Positions 33,884 through 46,559 of a DNA stretch of 64,000 nucleotides are shown in pieces; positions within the stretch are counted from its first letter, which is position 1, and every line of letters starts with the position of its first letter. The notes under the pieces are model-generated. The model made no database searches and had not been told where the DNA came from. It saw only the letters and a program-made list of their open reading frames with translations. Both the position numbers and the translations under genes were made by a program. Source of the DNA: Rhizophagus clarus (Eukaryota > Glomeromycota > Glomeromycetes > Glomerales > Glomeraceae). The DNA lies in the NCBI GenBank assembly GCA_015698045.1, contig BLAL01000297.1, positions 682,001-746,000 on the forward strand, given 5' to 3'.

Positions 33884-34539
33884 ATGTCATCCAATATTCC
33901 CTCTTCTAACGCTATCAATACTGTTAACCCTCATGTTTCTGCCATTAACACTAATGTTGTCACCCATATTTCTAATAACAATACTAATGATACTATGACT
34001 GATAATACTGATAATACTGGATCTGAATGGAATGAACGAACGATCCGGCTTTTGATAGATCAAAGAAAACACAGGAATAGGGAATATTATCAAATAATTG
34101 GACGCAGTAGAAGAAGATACTGGGATAGTGTCGCTAGAAGAATTAATAGAGTGGCAAATTCAGATTTTACTGGTATTCAATGTAAAAGAAAATTTAATAG
34201 TCTCGTATCTCGTTATTATGTAAGTAAGCTTGTGTTGATATGAAAAAAATGTTTTTTATATAACATTAATATTTTATATAATATCAATATTTCGTTAACA
34301 TAGGATATATGTTATTTTATGTGGGGCGATGATCGGGGTAGATATACCGATATAGGAGAGAAATATTTCGAAGAATTTAGTACTCTTTTTTGGCACAGAC
34401 CAGGTAATAAAGTTTAAAGAGATTAATCAGTTTATTTACATTTATTTATATTCATAATTTTTCAGCCTCAACAATACAAAATGTACAAAGAACAAATACA
34501 TTGACACATAGAAGGCGAAATCGGGACAATGCTCAATAA
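33884..34539 (+). CDS. SANT/Myb-like DNA-binding protein
   Basis: Three exons: 33,884-34,219, 34,304-34,403 and 34,466-34,539, with GTAAGT/ATAG and GTAATA/CAG borders; the sum is 510 bases, 169 residues. The first 50 residues are Asn/Thr/Ser-rich. Residues about 50-145 form a Myb/SANT (trihelix-like) domain: EWNERTIRLLIDQRKHRN, then a YWDSVARRINR helix and a GIQCKRKFNSLVSRYY helix, then WGDDRGRYTDIGEKYFEEF. The tail is basic (THRRRNRDNAQ). Such domains bind DNA and are common in small transcription factors and in proteins derived from Harbinger-type transposons. A related first exon lies at the right edge of the window. Confidence 0.75.
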
Positions 34540-35096
34540 AGAATTTCCTCCTCTTCACCATCTCTGCCAATTTGGCAATTAAAATCGCCTTGTCAAACTA
34601 ACAATCTTACTTTTCGCAGAAGTAGTCAAAATAATAATTTTATTTTTGTGTATATAATAATAATTAATACTTGCAAATACTTGCAAATACTTGCAAATAT
34701 GTAATAATAACAAATATGTAATAATAATTAATAATTGCAAAATATATAATAATAATTAATAATTGCGAAATAATATAACATTATTAAGTATAAACAGAGC
34801 AAGATAAAAATTTGATGACAATCTTTTAAAAAAAAAAAAAATTTATACGAATGCCGAAACTATAAGTATATCATATGATATCCAATGTCGAAACGTCGAA
34901 ATAGTTTCGACAATTTTGACATGTCGAAACTCTTTAGTTTCGGCAGGCAACTTTAATGTCATACACGCGCTTGTCTGATTAATCATACACGCATCATATG
35001 CACTTGTTCCCATAAACTTTATATATAAAGTGGCACAGTGAAATTTGACAGCTGTGATTTAGGGATTACTGTATAGAATATTTAATTAGATTTAAA
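34540..35096. other. Non-coding spacer
   Basis: Low-complexity AT with TACTTGCAAA and AATAATTAATAATTGC repeats near 34,670-34,760, and a CGAAAC/TTTCGAC-rich stretch with inverted copies near 34,850-34,950. It lies between the convergent 3' ends of the SANT-like gene and the next gene. Confidence 0.5.
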
Positions 35097-36225
35097 TTAT
35101 ATTATAAGTGGATTTTGAGAATATGAATTTTCGTCTGCTAATAAAGTTAAATAAGCAAATGTTTTTAATACTGTTGGAAATCTCAACTCTATAGAAAGTG
35201 TTTCTGATATGTAAAGTGTTGATGGTGCGTCTTCTGGTCGGTACATAAACCAATTATTATTATAAGTGGAGAGTGCACCATATTTGCGTTCATTTACTGC
35301 CATATAATGGTAGATTTGTTTAATTGCATCCTTTACATACGGATCACTATAGTACAAATCTGAAATACTACTGCCATTATTATTATTGTTGTTGTTATTT
35401 AGTATTTCTTCATCACTACTATCATGAATTCCTAAAATATGTTTTCGTTTTATTTCAATAGGAAATATGCAAGTAGAATGTTTTTTTGAAATCTTATGGA
35501 TTTTGTGGCAGTTAAAATCAGATATGCCTTGAGCTTTAGTATCACGCCTTGTATATTCATAAGTGGGCTTCATTAACTTATTGAGCTCAAGGCATATATT
35601 ACAGTAAAATGCATCTCGAACATCTTCCTCAATATTTGTATAATTGTATTTTTTAAATTGTGGCTCCTTAAATTTTTGTTGCCAATCAATAAATTGATGC
35701 ATATTAACATCGTTAAAGAAGCCCTCCCAAACATGTACCTCTGTCAGCTCAAAATCTACTTTTGTGCTGTTTCTTACCTCACAACAATCACGTAAATATT
35801 TTATAATGGGTGGAATGAATGACAAAGCTTCCTCAAAACTGAAAAGTCCTATAAAAAAGGTGTAGATAAATAATTGTAATTTACTGCTCTAAAGAATCCT
35901 ACAATTTACAGCTAGTTTTATAAGTCAGGAAATCGATTTTATTATAAAAAATTGGTGATTTTATTAATCAAACCAATTTTACTAGTTATTTAAAATATTC
36001 ATTTTAGCCGGATGACTAATATCACATTTTACTATATTTTAGGCCAGATCGATCAGATAGATCGAATTTATTTGAATCACATTTTTACTCACTTGGTGAT
36101 TGCAGCACATCTGCCTTTCTCTTTTTTGGGGGAGGGGAAGGATCATTAGTGCCTTTGTTTTGCTCTTCCACTTTACCCAGGGCTTTTCGTTTAGCCAACT
36201 TTTTGCTTATGTTTTTGGTATCAAG
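35097..36225 (-). CDS. CRN/kinase-associated head-domain protein, 3' exons
   Basis: Exon 36,225-36,093 is joined in phase 1 to 35,848-35,097 (donor GTGAGT, acceptor TATAG). The first exon is basic and Pro/Lys-rich with a likely nuclear localisation signal (PPPKKRKADV). The long exon has LFSFEEALSFIPPI, two cysteine motifs, an FPIEIKRKHIL block, a poly-Asn tract, VKDAIKQIYHYMAVNERKYGALSTY, and ELRFPTVLKTFAYLTLLA before the stop. I recognise this layout from Rhizophagus crinkler-like/kinase-associated proteins; the QIYHYM-x(8)-YG-x-L-(S/T)-TY part resembles restriction-like or kinase-linked folds. A short stretch (RLCTFLYTNEE at about 36,330-36,300, GTTAGT donor) may be the preceding exon. The start is not found. 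Function is unknown. Confidence 0.6.
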
Positions 36226-36418
36226 CTAAAAAAAAGAAATCGGGTGAGAAAACATTTCTAAGTAAACGTACGATAAATAGATAATAAACACTGCACTAAC
36301 TTCCTCGTTTGTGTAAAGGAAAGTACATAACCGATCCCTCCTCCAGGATCAGCAGACCTTTACCAAAGAAGTTGTGCTGGTGAAAATATCTATTTCATGC
36401 CAGATCAGTGCCTCCCCC

Positions 36419-36517
36419 TCGTCGGGACGAACGCTTCAAGGGGTACAAGAAACTGATAAAAAATAACCAATCACTTGTAGAGACATTGGTCCACCTTCGT
36501 CGGGACGAACGCTTCAA
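36419..36517 (+). repeat. Two copies of a 78-bp-spaced element coding RRDERFKG in one frame
   Basis: TCGTCGGGACGAACGCTTCA occurs at 36,419 and again at 36,497, exactly 78 bases apart. A plus-strand open frame (36,408-36,665) reads RRDERFKG at both copies. It lies upstream of the CRN-like gene and is more GC-rich than its surroundings. Origin unknown; possibly the edge of a transposon. Confidence 0.6.
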
Positions 36518-36669
36518 AGGCTGCATGGAACATTTAGTTACAAACCTTCTTATTATCCAGAAGCTTTCTAACACAATCACGGATAGCTTTGATCTTGGCT
36601 TATTTCATGTAAAATACTGTAAAACGCATGATTTGTTTTGCGTTCGTCTGTGTCAGGGTCATTGAAAAT

Positions 36670-39600
36670 CATGCAGGAAACAAAACTTTCCAATGACCAA
36701 AATTCGCTCGGAAAGATTTCAAAGTATTTATTTACATTTGACATGTTGATATTTTAAAATCTTATTAGTTTCTTGACGAATACAGAAAAACTAGGAAGGA
36801 GAAAGGACTTAAATATAAAAAAAAAAGTAAGTCGGACTTACAACTGAAAGTTCTCATCAGTTAACAACATCTGAATTATCTGGGTTCTAGTTCAAAGATT
36901 CTGAAGTCTAATAACTGAAAAAAAAACAATACATAAAAGAAAAAAAGACCGTCGGAGAAAAAAATTGATTCAATATTCCTTTTTGGAAATGAAAAAAAAA
37001 TCCTTTAGTTCCGATACTCCAACTTTTTTTTTTTTTTTTTTGACTAAAATCTATAATTATTAACTTCATTAACTCCGAAAAGGGAGTAGAATAAAATAAA
37101 ATATAACATATTTATTAATCTAAAAAAGATAACTTTTCGGAATATAACATGCAGTTTATAGTCGGTCTTTAATTGTATACAACGCTGAAACAGAGTGTCG
37201 GTAGATAAAGAAGATACAGTATATTCAATTGAATATTGTTTAATAGAACAATGTGTACTACTGATAAAGAAAAAATTTATAATTCCGAAAAAAATGTTCT
37301 TTTACCATCGGATATTTAACTGCAGTAGTTGTTGATTTGGATGATTTGAAACGTAAGCACAAAAAAAAAAAAAAATTTAATATAGAAATCAAGTAACTCG
37401 GGTAACTTGGAACTCTAATCAACAAAAATCAACAATAGTATGTGCACAAACTTTTCATAGGCGATTATGATCCGAAAAGTATTCGTTTAACGAAATTTTT
37501 CTGATAGATTTATTTTTAATGAGTTTTTTAAACAAATTTTTAGGTCGCGTAAATTCGATTTTCCGGGTCACGTCACCCGCCCGGTCACTTATTATTTATT
37601 CTTTAAGATATTCAATCCTTTGATGACATGCTTATCGATCTAAATCAAATCTAATAGCACAAACTTATATAAGAAAATAAAGAGAAAAAAACTAAACCAA
37701 CGATTTAGTCTACCTCCTACTACCTCGGTCCTTCCTGAAACCACCTTTCTATCAAAGTAATATATCCGTTATTAAATTACCATCAAATCCTCCAGAAAAT
37801 TGATAAATGTCCTTAGATGACTAGACTTCTTTTATTTGGCAGATTTGGTAGACGACTTCTTTTTCTTACGTTTGTTCTTTGACATATTTACATGAGGTCA
37901 AGGTCTTCAACGATTTTTTTTCTTCTCTGCTTTTCTATGATACCCGTTCCGAAGTAGTTCTTCACTTCCTTCTTTTTGTGCTCCCTTGGGTTAACTTCTT
38001 CGAATCGAAAGTATCGAAATATCCTATCAATTGTTGTTCACTTTTAGGATATTCCGTAACACATTCGGGAACATTGTTTATGCATATAAACTAAAACCTT
38101 GATCGATTTTTCTTTCAAAGTTCATGAACCAGGGAACCACTTCGCCGAGATGTCACCTAAGAATTGTTTAAACACTTTTGTCAAAGGAAGACACTGTAAA
38201 TTGTCTGTCTTGTGCCTTTTCAATAGCAAAAAGTTTATCACGCGACTACGAAGTGCACAAAAAATTTTTTTTCTTCATCCCTTCCGAAGTAGGTACTTGA
38301 AGTCCTGAAAATGTTTATAATATACTTTTTCGTCCAAATTATTTGTTTTTTTTTTCCTTTTTCCTTTATTGTCATGACATTATGATTGAATTTACTCAAT
38401 AACTCAATAACTCAATAGAATATGAAATTACTGTAAGTCATTTTGGATGGAAAAATCTACATCAAAATTTTACAGTCAATTTGGCATTTACGACCCGACT
38501 TGCTGAGTAATTGCTAAAATATATTTGCAATTAGTAATTTAATATATTAACAATTAAAAATCCCTCATTAAAAAAATTGTTTGATTATAATTATCTGTTA
38601 TTAGTTAATTTGTAATTAATACTATGAGCAAGAATTTATTAGAGAGGTAAAGACGACAAAATACTGCTTCTAAAATATACTTCAAATTTATATTAAAATA
38701 ACGTTATCAGTTATAGATGTTTGAATGGTAAGGTTAATCCTTGAGTTTTATGAATGACGAGGAAGAAACAATTCTATAATGTAAATGTGCACAGTTCCTA
38801 TTGACAGTAAATAGGTAGAGATTTATCAAATTGGATTCTTTATCATTATCAGTATTAAACTGATAAAAAATTTTGGTCGAGTAAAGTGTAGTATTCAAGT
38901 GACGAACAGATTTGTGAGATCTATAATAGCAAAAAAATTTTTATCTACTCAACTTTCATACGTTATCTGTCTAACTGTGTATCTCTGTGGTAATAACATT
39001 TTAAGAATAAGCTCTCACGGACCTCCTCGCGCAAGAATATATTTCGCAGATAACGTAAATCCGCCGAATGATATGATATCCCGAATAGAACCACATTGAA
39101 AAACGCAACAAAAAACACTGTAGTACCGCCAGTATTTCATCAGCCATTCGGAGATTTTATTACAAGTAATATTTAACAACAAAATAGTTGCTAATTTGAA
39201 CAACAGACGGTAGAGTTTGCAAACCATATTAAAAGTAATAGGAATTTTATGATTTCACGTTCAAAAGACCTCTGTATAGTGCTTTGATCTCAACATAGAA
39301 TAAAAATAAATTCATAAGATTTGCTTTTAAACATTATTTTAATAATGATGATTTTTGCACAAAGAAAGATTTGAAATGTATCTATCAAACAACGGATATA
39401 ATTCGAATATCTGGAAATTATTGTAAAAAGATGATTCAATGATGTAGTAGTTTCTTCTGAAGAAACTGAATGATACGAAAAGGTATTTTTGAAATTAACG
39501 CGAAATTATTACGCAATTACCTTTATCACGAAAACTAAGGGCGAAATTTTATTACTTTAATGATATAAAGGACCTGATAAGTAAAATGGATGAAAATAAT

Positions 39601-40040
39601 GATAAGAGTAGCGGATGGAATTTTCCGAACCGTAACATATATGATGACAATTCCTTCCCACTATCTAAGTTCCCAGTACTACTATAGAGTATAGACCGAC
39701 CAATCTCGTAAAGTTCATGATAGGATATAAGATAAAATTTTACAAATCAACCGGAAAGTACTTAAATCAATACTCAACTTTAGAGACGACTTTCAGGAGC
39801 AATATGTATTACATTGTATGAAATGGACGACGAACAGGTAAAGAATCATTTATAGTGAATTATTTGCTAGCCTATCAAAGAATTACGTTGGTGCACTTTG
39901 CAACTTTTACCATCATTCCTGGAGCGTTAACATGTCTTTCTCAAATACATTCTTACTACAGTTATTTGCAAAAAGAACGGATCACTCAGTTCATTTTTGC
40001 TCCGAAGCTTCATACGCAATCATACGCATATGATCATAAT
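36670..40040. other. Intergenic DNA without a supportable gene
   Basis: Only short frames with no motif. A stretch at 37,840-38,300 has somewhat gene-like composition with repeated TTCCGAAGTAG (37,948 and 38,281), possibly an eroded gene. Another at 38,990-39,110 is GC-richer. Nothing could be named. Confidence 0.4.
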
Positions 40041-40048
40041 TGATTGAC

Positions 40049-40135
40049 TGTAACTCCGGCCAAGTAGCCGGAATGACATTTTGTACAACAAACGTATTAA
40101 AATTTTGCGGTATCATAATTTTGGCCGGAATTACA
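40049..40135. mobile_element. Short MITE-like inverted repeat
   Basis: TGTAACTCCGGCCAA at the left and TTGGCCGGAATTACA at the right are inverted copies with one mismatch, 87 bp overall. A third CCGGAAT copy stands inside. No target duplication is obvious. Confidence 0.45.
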
Positions 40136-41097
40136 TTGTAGAATCATTTATAGTTTGGGCTGAATATATTAGTCGAATATATTAGTCGAATATGCGTACG
40201 AAACTTCGGGGGAAAATGATTTGGGTGGTCCATTCTTTTGCAAATAGCTGATTCCAACGAACTTTATGAGATGGTATGACTTTTTAAAGAAATGAAATAA
40301 TAACTGAATATACAAACTCGCAACTTAATCCTGGACTTATCGATACTCAAAGAAATTTAAAGAGTAATTTTCATTAATATGAATGTTAAGAAAAATCATT
40401 TAGAATTTGAAAAAGCATTATTGACGTTAAGAAATGAAATAATCTTGATTTATGATTGAGCAGACGTGTTTAAAATTTCAGGTTTTATATGTTTAATATA
40501 AACAAAATGTATTTGTTTTTTATTTATTAGTTTAGATCTTTTTTTGTAAGCATTCTAATAAGGTTTTCGAAATGCAAAGTAATATGTCATTTCAAATAAT
40601 AATAATAAACTAATAAAGTTTTATTTTAAACGATTAAAAATAAAACCAAAATAAATAGATAAATATTTCTATATTACTTTATTTTATTACAAACTTATAA
40701 ATTACATTATTATTTTGTCGGCAAAATGATTATCGGTAAAATTGTCGGTAAAACTATTATATGCAATGTATATATACAGTAACTAATACATGATCACTAA
40801 ACAATAAATTTTGGCAGAATTATGGATAGTTTTGACAAGAGTTACGTTTTATTTAAAAAATTATTTTTTTTTTTTTTATTTTATTCGCAAATTATATATT
40901 ATTTAGTACATTATATATTATTATTAAGCATTAAATTATTATATTAGATATAGTTTTAGTAAGAATGTATTTTATAAATTGAACAGCGAATCAGCTGATG
41001 GTTTTTTCAAAACTCTTTTAAACCAACCTCGTTCCTAATAAATTCAATAGTAATTAATATAACGCTATAATGTAATTCAAGAATATTATAAAATAAA

Positions 41098-43387
41098 TCA
41101 TCTTACCAATTCTTTTTCAATTTCTTCAATCTTAGACGATACATCACTGATTCCATTACTCTTTTGATACAACTTATACCATTTTAAGGCTTTCTTCATA
41201 CTTTTTTGAGTACCTTTACCAGCTGTATAACACCTACCTAGTTCATATTGAGATGGGATGAATCCATTTTTGGCAGCTATTTTGTATAATTCAAATGCTT
41301 TAACGCTATCCCGTTGTGTACCATAACCATATTCATAACAAGTAGCAAGAAAATCCACAGCTATATTTAATCCTTTATTAGCAGCAAGTCTATAATATTT
41401 AAATGCACTTTCATTATTTTCTGTAACACCATTTCCACTATAATAACAATGTCCAACTTCATAATGACCACATGCATCATTTTTTTGATTTGCTTTTATA
41501 AACCATTGGAAAGCTATAATATCATTTCTATCAATTCCAAACCCTTTTCTATAAAATTTTCCAATCATTACTTCATAATGAGGTATTTTTGGATGATCAA
41601 TAAGATAATCAAAAATTTTTCGTGATTTTGACTTATATTTTTCTAAAACTTCATCAAAATCAAAATTATTTGTCCATCCAACTTTATTATATTTTAAATA
41701 AACTTGAATAATTTCTTCCAAAGTAACACTTAATAATTTATTTTCATCTTCAATATTATTATTATTATAAGGGCATGGTAATGGTTCACCTATAATAATA
41801 ATGTAACATTAACAATAATGTCTTTAAAGATTTTAACGATATAAGGAAATATACTTACTGATATTATATTCAATACGTTGTGCTAATGGTGATGAATAAC
41901 TTCGGTCATGTTTTATTTTTTTATCATTTGTAATATTTGATTCATTTGTAACTTTTGGATCTGTAATATTTGGATTATTTGTAGTCTCCACGATTCTTGT
42001 ATCAGTTGTAACCGTTATAATATTTAGATCCTCAATAATATTTGTATTATCCATAAACTTTGAATTTTCCATTATATTTGTATATTCTTTAATCTCTGAA
42101 TCTTTCATTATTTTTGAATCTTCTGTAATCTTTGAAACTTCTTCAAGTTTTGAAATTTCTTTAATCTCTGAATTTGAATTTTCTGCAAACTCCGAATAAT
42201 TCATTATTTTTGGATCTTTTGTAACCTTTAAAACTTTTTCGATCTTTAAATCTTCTTTAATTTTTGTATCTTCAATCTTTGAATCTTCTATAATCTTTAA
42301 ATCTTTCGTAACTTTTGGTAAAATTTTTTCTAATATATCAACGACTTCTTCACTAGTCGGTCTTGAATTTGGGTCAACATTCCAACATCTTTGATAAAGT
42401 TTTACATATTCCGGAGGAGTACCATTTATTGGTTCTTCTCTAAGACCGTTTGAAACTTTATAAATTAAATCATAATATGGAACAGTTAAAAAGGGAGGAA
42501 ATCCACTTGATATCTCCCATAAAAGAACGCCTAAACTGTAGATATCAGACTTCTTATTTCTTACATAATTTGCACCGACGAAGAATTGTGGTTCAACATA
42601 TGAAGTTGATGTAATTTCAACGGTCAATTGTTTTGACAAACCGAGATCTGCGATCATTAACCTATTTTTATGAATTAATACATTTTTCGCATGCTATTTA
42701 TTTAATATAAAAATGAATTAATATTATTTTATAAAAAAAATTACAATTTAAGGATAATAAAAATTAATTTTTATCTTACCAAATCTCTATGAACAATATT
42801 TCTAGCATGTAAGCATTTTAAACCGCGTGCAATATCTAAAGCCATCATAATCTTATCAGTCCATTGAAGTAACATAAAATTTCTTTTTAAATATTCTCTT
42901 AAATTTCCTTGGTTAGCATATTGTAATACCATCATATAATTATTTGATGACGGTTCTATAAATTTTAAATAATAAATTTTATTATTAAGATTATTATAAT
43001 TTCAAGAAAATCATTATAATATTAACCTTTTGTGATTCCAAAAAATGTATTTATACAAGGATGAAAATTGACTTTCATTAAATTGTTTAACTAAATAAAA
43101 AAAAATCAAATCATTATTATTAACTTGATTAATATTAAAAAAACATCAAATATATAATAATAATATACCTCATTAAGTAACTTGTTCATATTATCTTCAT
43201 TTATTGTAGGATTATTTATAAGAACCTTTAATACTAATTTAGCTCTACCGTATACCCAATCGACTCTTTTTACGCCAGATTCGTTATCAATCACTCTTAG
43301 GTTACTAAAATTATTATAATCCAGATAACTTAATTCGCCTTCTTTTATTTTTTTATAAATCCATTCGTTTAATGATACCGACGCCAT
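41098..43387 (-). CDS. Protein kinase-Sel1 repeat fusion protein
   Basis: Five exons: 43,387-43,169, 43,090-43,027, 42,955-42,780, 42,693-41,859 and 41,789-41,098. They sum to 1,986 bases, 661 residues, with consistent phases. The kinase N-lobe keeps the VAIK-type Lys (LVLKVL) but its glycine loop is replaced by NESGVKRVDW. The catalytic HRDLHAKNVLI is intact and split by an intron; ADLGLSK stands for DFG. After the kinase (to about residue 270) comes a linker of about 100 residues made of short repeats such as I-x-(E/K)-D-S-K-I. The C-terminal exon holds three to four Sel1 repeats (AFQWFIKA, AFKYYRLAANKG, AFELYKIAAKNG, ALKWYKL), which are alpha-solenoid scaffolds. Kinase-Sel1 fusions are typical of Rhizophagus signalling families. 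The lost P-loop may mean weak ATP binding. Confidence 0.9.
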
Positions 43388-44585
43388 ATTGATAGAATAT
43401 GACGGTTATTTGAAAAAGAATAATTTTGTAATCGAAGAATTTTGAAAACATCGTAAAGTTATATATACATTATAAAAGTCGTGTCAATCTTGTCCTACTT
43501 CACATCTTTTTCTTTATTTTAAATGTTCTTTTTTTAGTGATCTGTTTAATTTTTGTAATATTTCTAATTTTTTATTTAGAAATTAAAAAAGTATGATTTT
43601 CTTGCATGATATAAGATTTGCATGTTGATCTCAAAATAAAAATTTTATCATTCAAAAAGAGAGTCTTAATAAAGTAAATTAAACTTTCAAGTTGAAAAGT
43701 TCGATTATATATTTGATATTAACACATGATTACGTTAACGATAATTAAAGTTTGTTTTTTTTTTTTGTTTTTTTTTTTTGAGTTATAAACTTACTGTGCA
43801 TCTCTCAAATCTTTGAAAGAATAATTAATGATCCTCTTTTCTGCTTTAAATCTCATGAAACCCTGTAAATATCCACAATTGGAATAGTGGTACAAAATTG
43901 ACAGCTTACTATTACGTCGAAAATACTCATTATTAACATTGATTTCTGGTTTTCACATGTTTTATTGATATGTTTTCGTAATTGATTATAATATAATTCC
44001 CAATTTCGACATCTTCAAAAGCACTACAATGTGAAATAAATAACATTAAGAAAAATTAAGCCGATAAAACATTTCTATCGTATATGTACTAAGTGTGATC
44101 GACGTTGACGTTACCCGCTCGTGACAATATGATTTTATGAAATGTAACGATTCATTTACTAACATTGTTTCGTAAAATTTCTTGAAGTCTGAAATTCTCG
44201 ATTTTTATTATCCTATTAAGTCATCCGTGATTTTCATTACCATTTTTATGAATAATATTTATTTAAAAGACGAAACAAAACTTTCAATATTCTCCCCCCG
44301 GAATTTCATCAGTCAAAGTCAAAGTCATTTGGTTATTTTGAAAAGGCCCCTTAATACTTTTACTTACCTTAATTAATCCAGGTGGTCACTAGTTGTCACT
44401 ACTATCAAATATAACCAAATTTAATTTCGGATTATGTCTTTATAGATGATAGCGTCATTTAATTTATGTCACCTAGGTTGCAGATGATTACCATGTGTCA
44501 TTGTGCGCCCACACTTTCATTCTATAAATGATGATTTTTTTTTATTTACCACAAAATCGGTTAAAACTTTAGTTTTTTAAGAAAA
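43388..44585. other. Intergenic region between divergent genes
   Basis: Shared upstream DNA of the kinase-Sel1 gene (minus) and the prenyltransferase gene (plus), so it should contain both promoters. TATATATA-like sequence occurs near 43,460 on the kinase side. No gene seen. Confidence 0.5.
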
Positions 44586-46255
44586 ATGGTAATGAATACC
44601 GATGGTTTTTTTTTTCTCAAAAATGATAAAAGTATATTAAATATATATACATATACTTTTTTCATAATTAGCATGCCCGGAAACGAGCAAAACCATCGGC
44701 CGAAGCAGAAAAACATCGTAAAGAAAAGGAAGCAACTAAAATAAAAGAATATAAAAATTTAGTGGAATCATGTTTTCAAAAAGTAAGTTATTTCCAATTA
44801 TTCTTTTATAATATATACATATATACATATTATTAACTTTTAATGTACTTTATTATCACTTAGAAAGATAAAAAGGAATTTGATAATGATGCGTTTATTT
44901 TAACCACAAACATATTATCACAAAACCCTGATTTTTATACAATTTGGAATTTTAGAAGATTAATTTTATTAAGTGGGACTTTAAAAGAATGGTATTTTCT
45001 ATTAAATTTTTATTATTTCGATTTTTTAATTTAATAAAAATATTTAAATATATTTAAATTAGTTCGGAAGAAGAAAAACAACAAACGTTATCATCCGAGT
45101 TGATTTTTCTTCAAGAACTTTTTCAATTAAATCCAAAATCTTATTGGATTTTTAATCATAGAAGATGGTGTTTAGAAACCATGCCAAATCCAGATTGGAA
45201 TAAGGAATTACAACTTATTGGTAAAGTCTTAGAATTAGATGCTAGAAATTGTAAGTAATATCTCGATTTTTTTTTTTTTTTAAAAAAAAAAAAAATAATA
45301 ATAATCTTTTTGTTTATTTATCAAAAATGGTTATAAGTTCACGCTTGGGATTATCGACGTTACGTGACACCAAAACTTTCTTACGCAACTGAAACTTCGC
45401 TCACTCAAACCGAATTTGATTTTACAACTACAAAGATTAATCAAAGTTTCTCTAATTATTCTGCTTGGCACCAACGAAGTAAACTATTGCCAATTTTAAT
45501 AAAAGAAAAAAATTTAGATGAACTAGAGAAAAAAAAATTAATTGATAAAGGTATCTGCGAAACCCATTTTAGCGGGTAGTCCATTTATATAATTTTTCAA
45601 CTAAAAAAAAAAAAGCTAATAATTTTTTATTTAATAGAATTTGAATTGGTAAAAGCGGCATTTTATACTGATCCAGATGATCAAAGTGCATGGCTATATC
45701 ATCGATGGTTGATTGGTCAAGGTATGAAAATTCGTCGATAATATTTATTTTAAATTCATTAATTTTTAACCTTTTTATTTATTTTAGGTTCTAATATATC
45801 TACGTCACAAATGGATGAAGAAATAAAAGATTCATCAATAAAATCATCAGAAAGAATTGAACTCTTACAGCGTGAAATTAACGTGGTCCGAGAATTATTG
45901 GAATTAGAACCAGATAGCAAATGTTTGTATAAGTTAAAATTTGATTAAATTTATAATCTAACTTTTTAACACGTTTTTTTTTTCATTAGTTTGTTTACAA
46001 ACTCTAATAACTCTTTTAAGCGAGTTAAAAACAAACACAAAAGAGGGTTCAAAGAAGATTGATGATGAGATTATTACCTTTTGTGATCGTTTAATTAAGA
46101 TTGACAAGTTCAGAACAAAAAGATACGAAGATTTACGTAAGTTCTAATTTTTCTTTTTAAATTGTTAAAATATTTTTTCAATAATTAATTTGATTAATGA
46201 TACAATTGTACCATTAGGTTCAAAGATTACTTTAAGTCAGCAACAAAACCATTAA
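44586..46255 (+). CDS. BET4: Rab geranylgeranyltransferase (type II) alpha subunit
   Basis: Nine coding exons: 44,586-44,588 (ATG only), 44,672-44,782, 44,864-44,991, 45,063-45,250, 45,338-45,550, 45,638-45,721, 45,788-45,922, 45,990-46,136 and 46,218-46,255; 1,047 bases, 348 residues. The mature start reads [10 protein letters not shown], matching the family MHGRK start. Prenyltransferase alpha repeats are clear: [43 protein letters not shown] and [13 protein letters not shown]. The protein pairs with the beta subunit and Rep to add geranylgeranyl groups to Rab GTPases for vesicle traffic. Length agrees with fungal Bet4. The first coding exon is just the start codon, directly followed by GTAATG; removing that intron is needed to place Met before the conserved His. 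Confidence 0.93.
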
Positions 46256-46445
46256 TTAATTTCAAACACTTTATGTGAACAAAAAATAAGCATCATTGTT
46301 ACTTGGATCCTACATCATCAAACTTGTATATTTATAAATTAAATTTGTTTATATTAATAAATTTCTTATTAATTTAATTAAAAAGAAGAAATTATTTGTG
46401 AAATCCATTTAAAATTTAAAATTGGGGATTTGGAAAATTAGTGAA

Positions 46446-46491
46446 CTATATTATATTATATTATATTATATTATATTATATTATATTATAT
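46446..46491. repeat. ATATT pentanucleotide microsatellite
   Basis: About nine uninterrupted TATAT/ATTAT 5-bp units just downstream of the prenyltransferase gene, followed by a T-run. Confidence 0.9.
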
Positions 46492-46559
46492 TTTTTTATA
46501 TTTTCACGTCAAAGTCAGAGGTGGTCATTAGTACGTGAACCATATATCCAGTGATGTGC

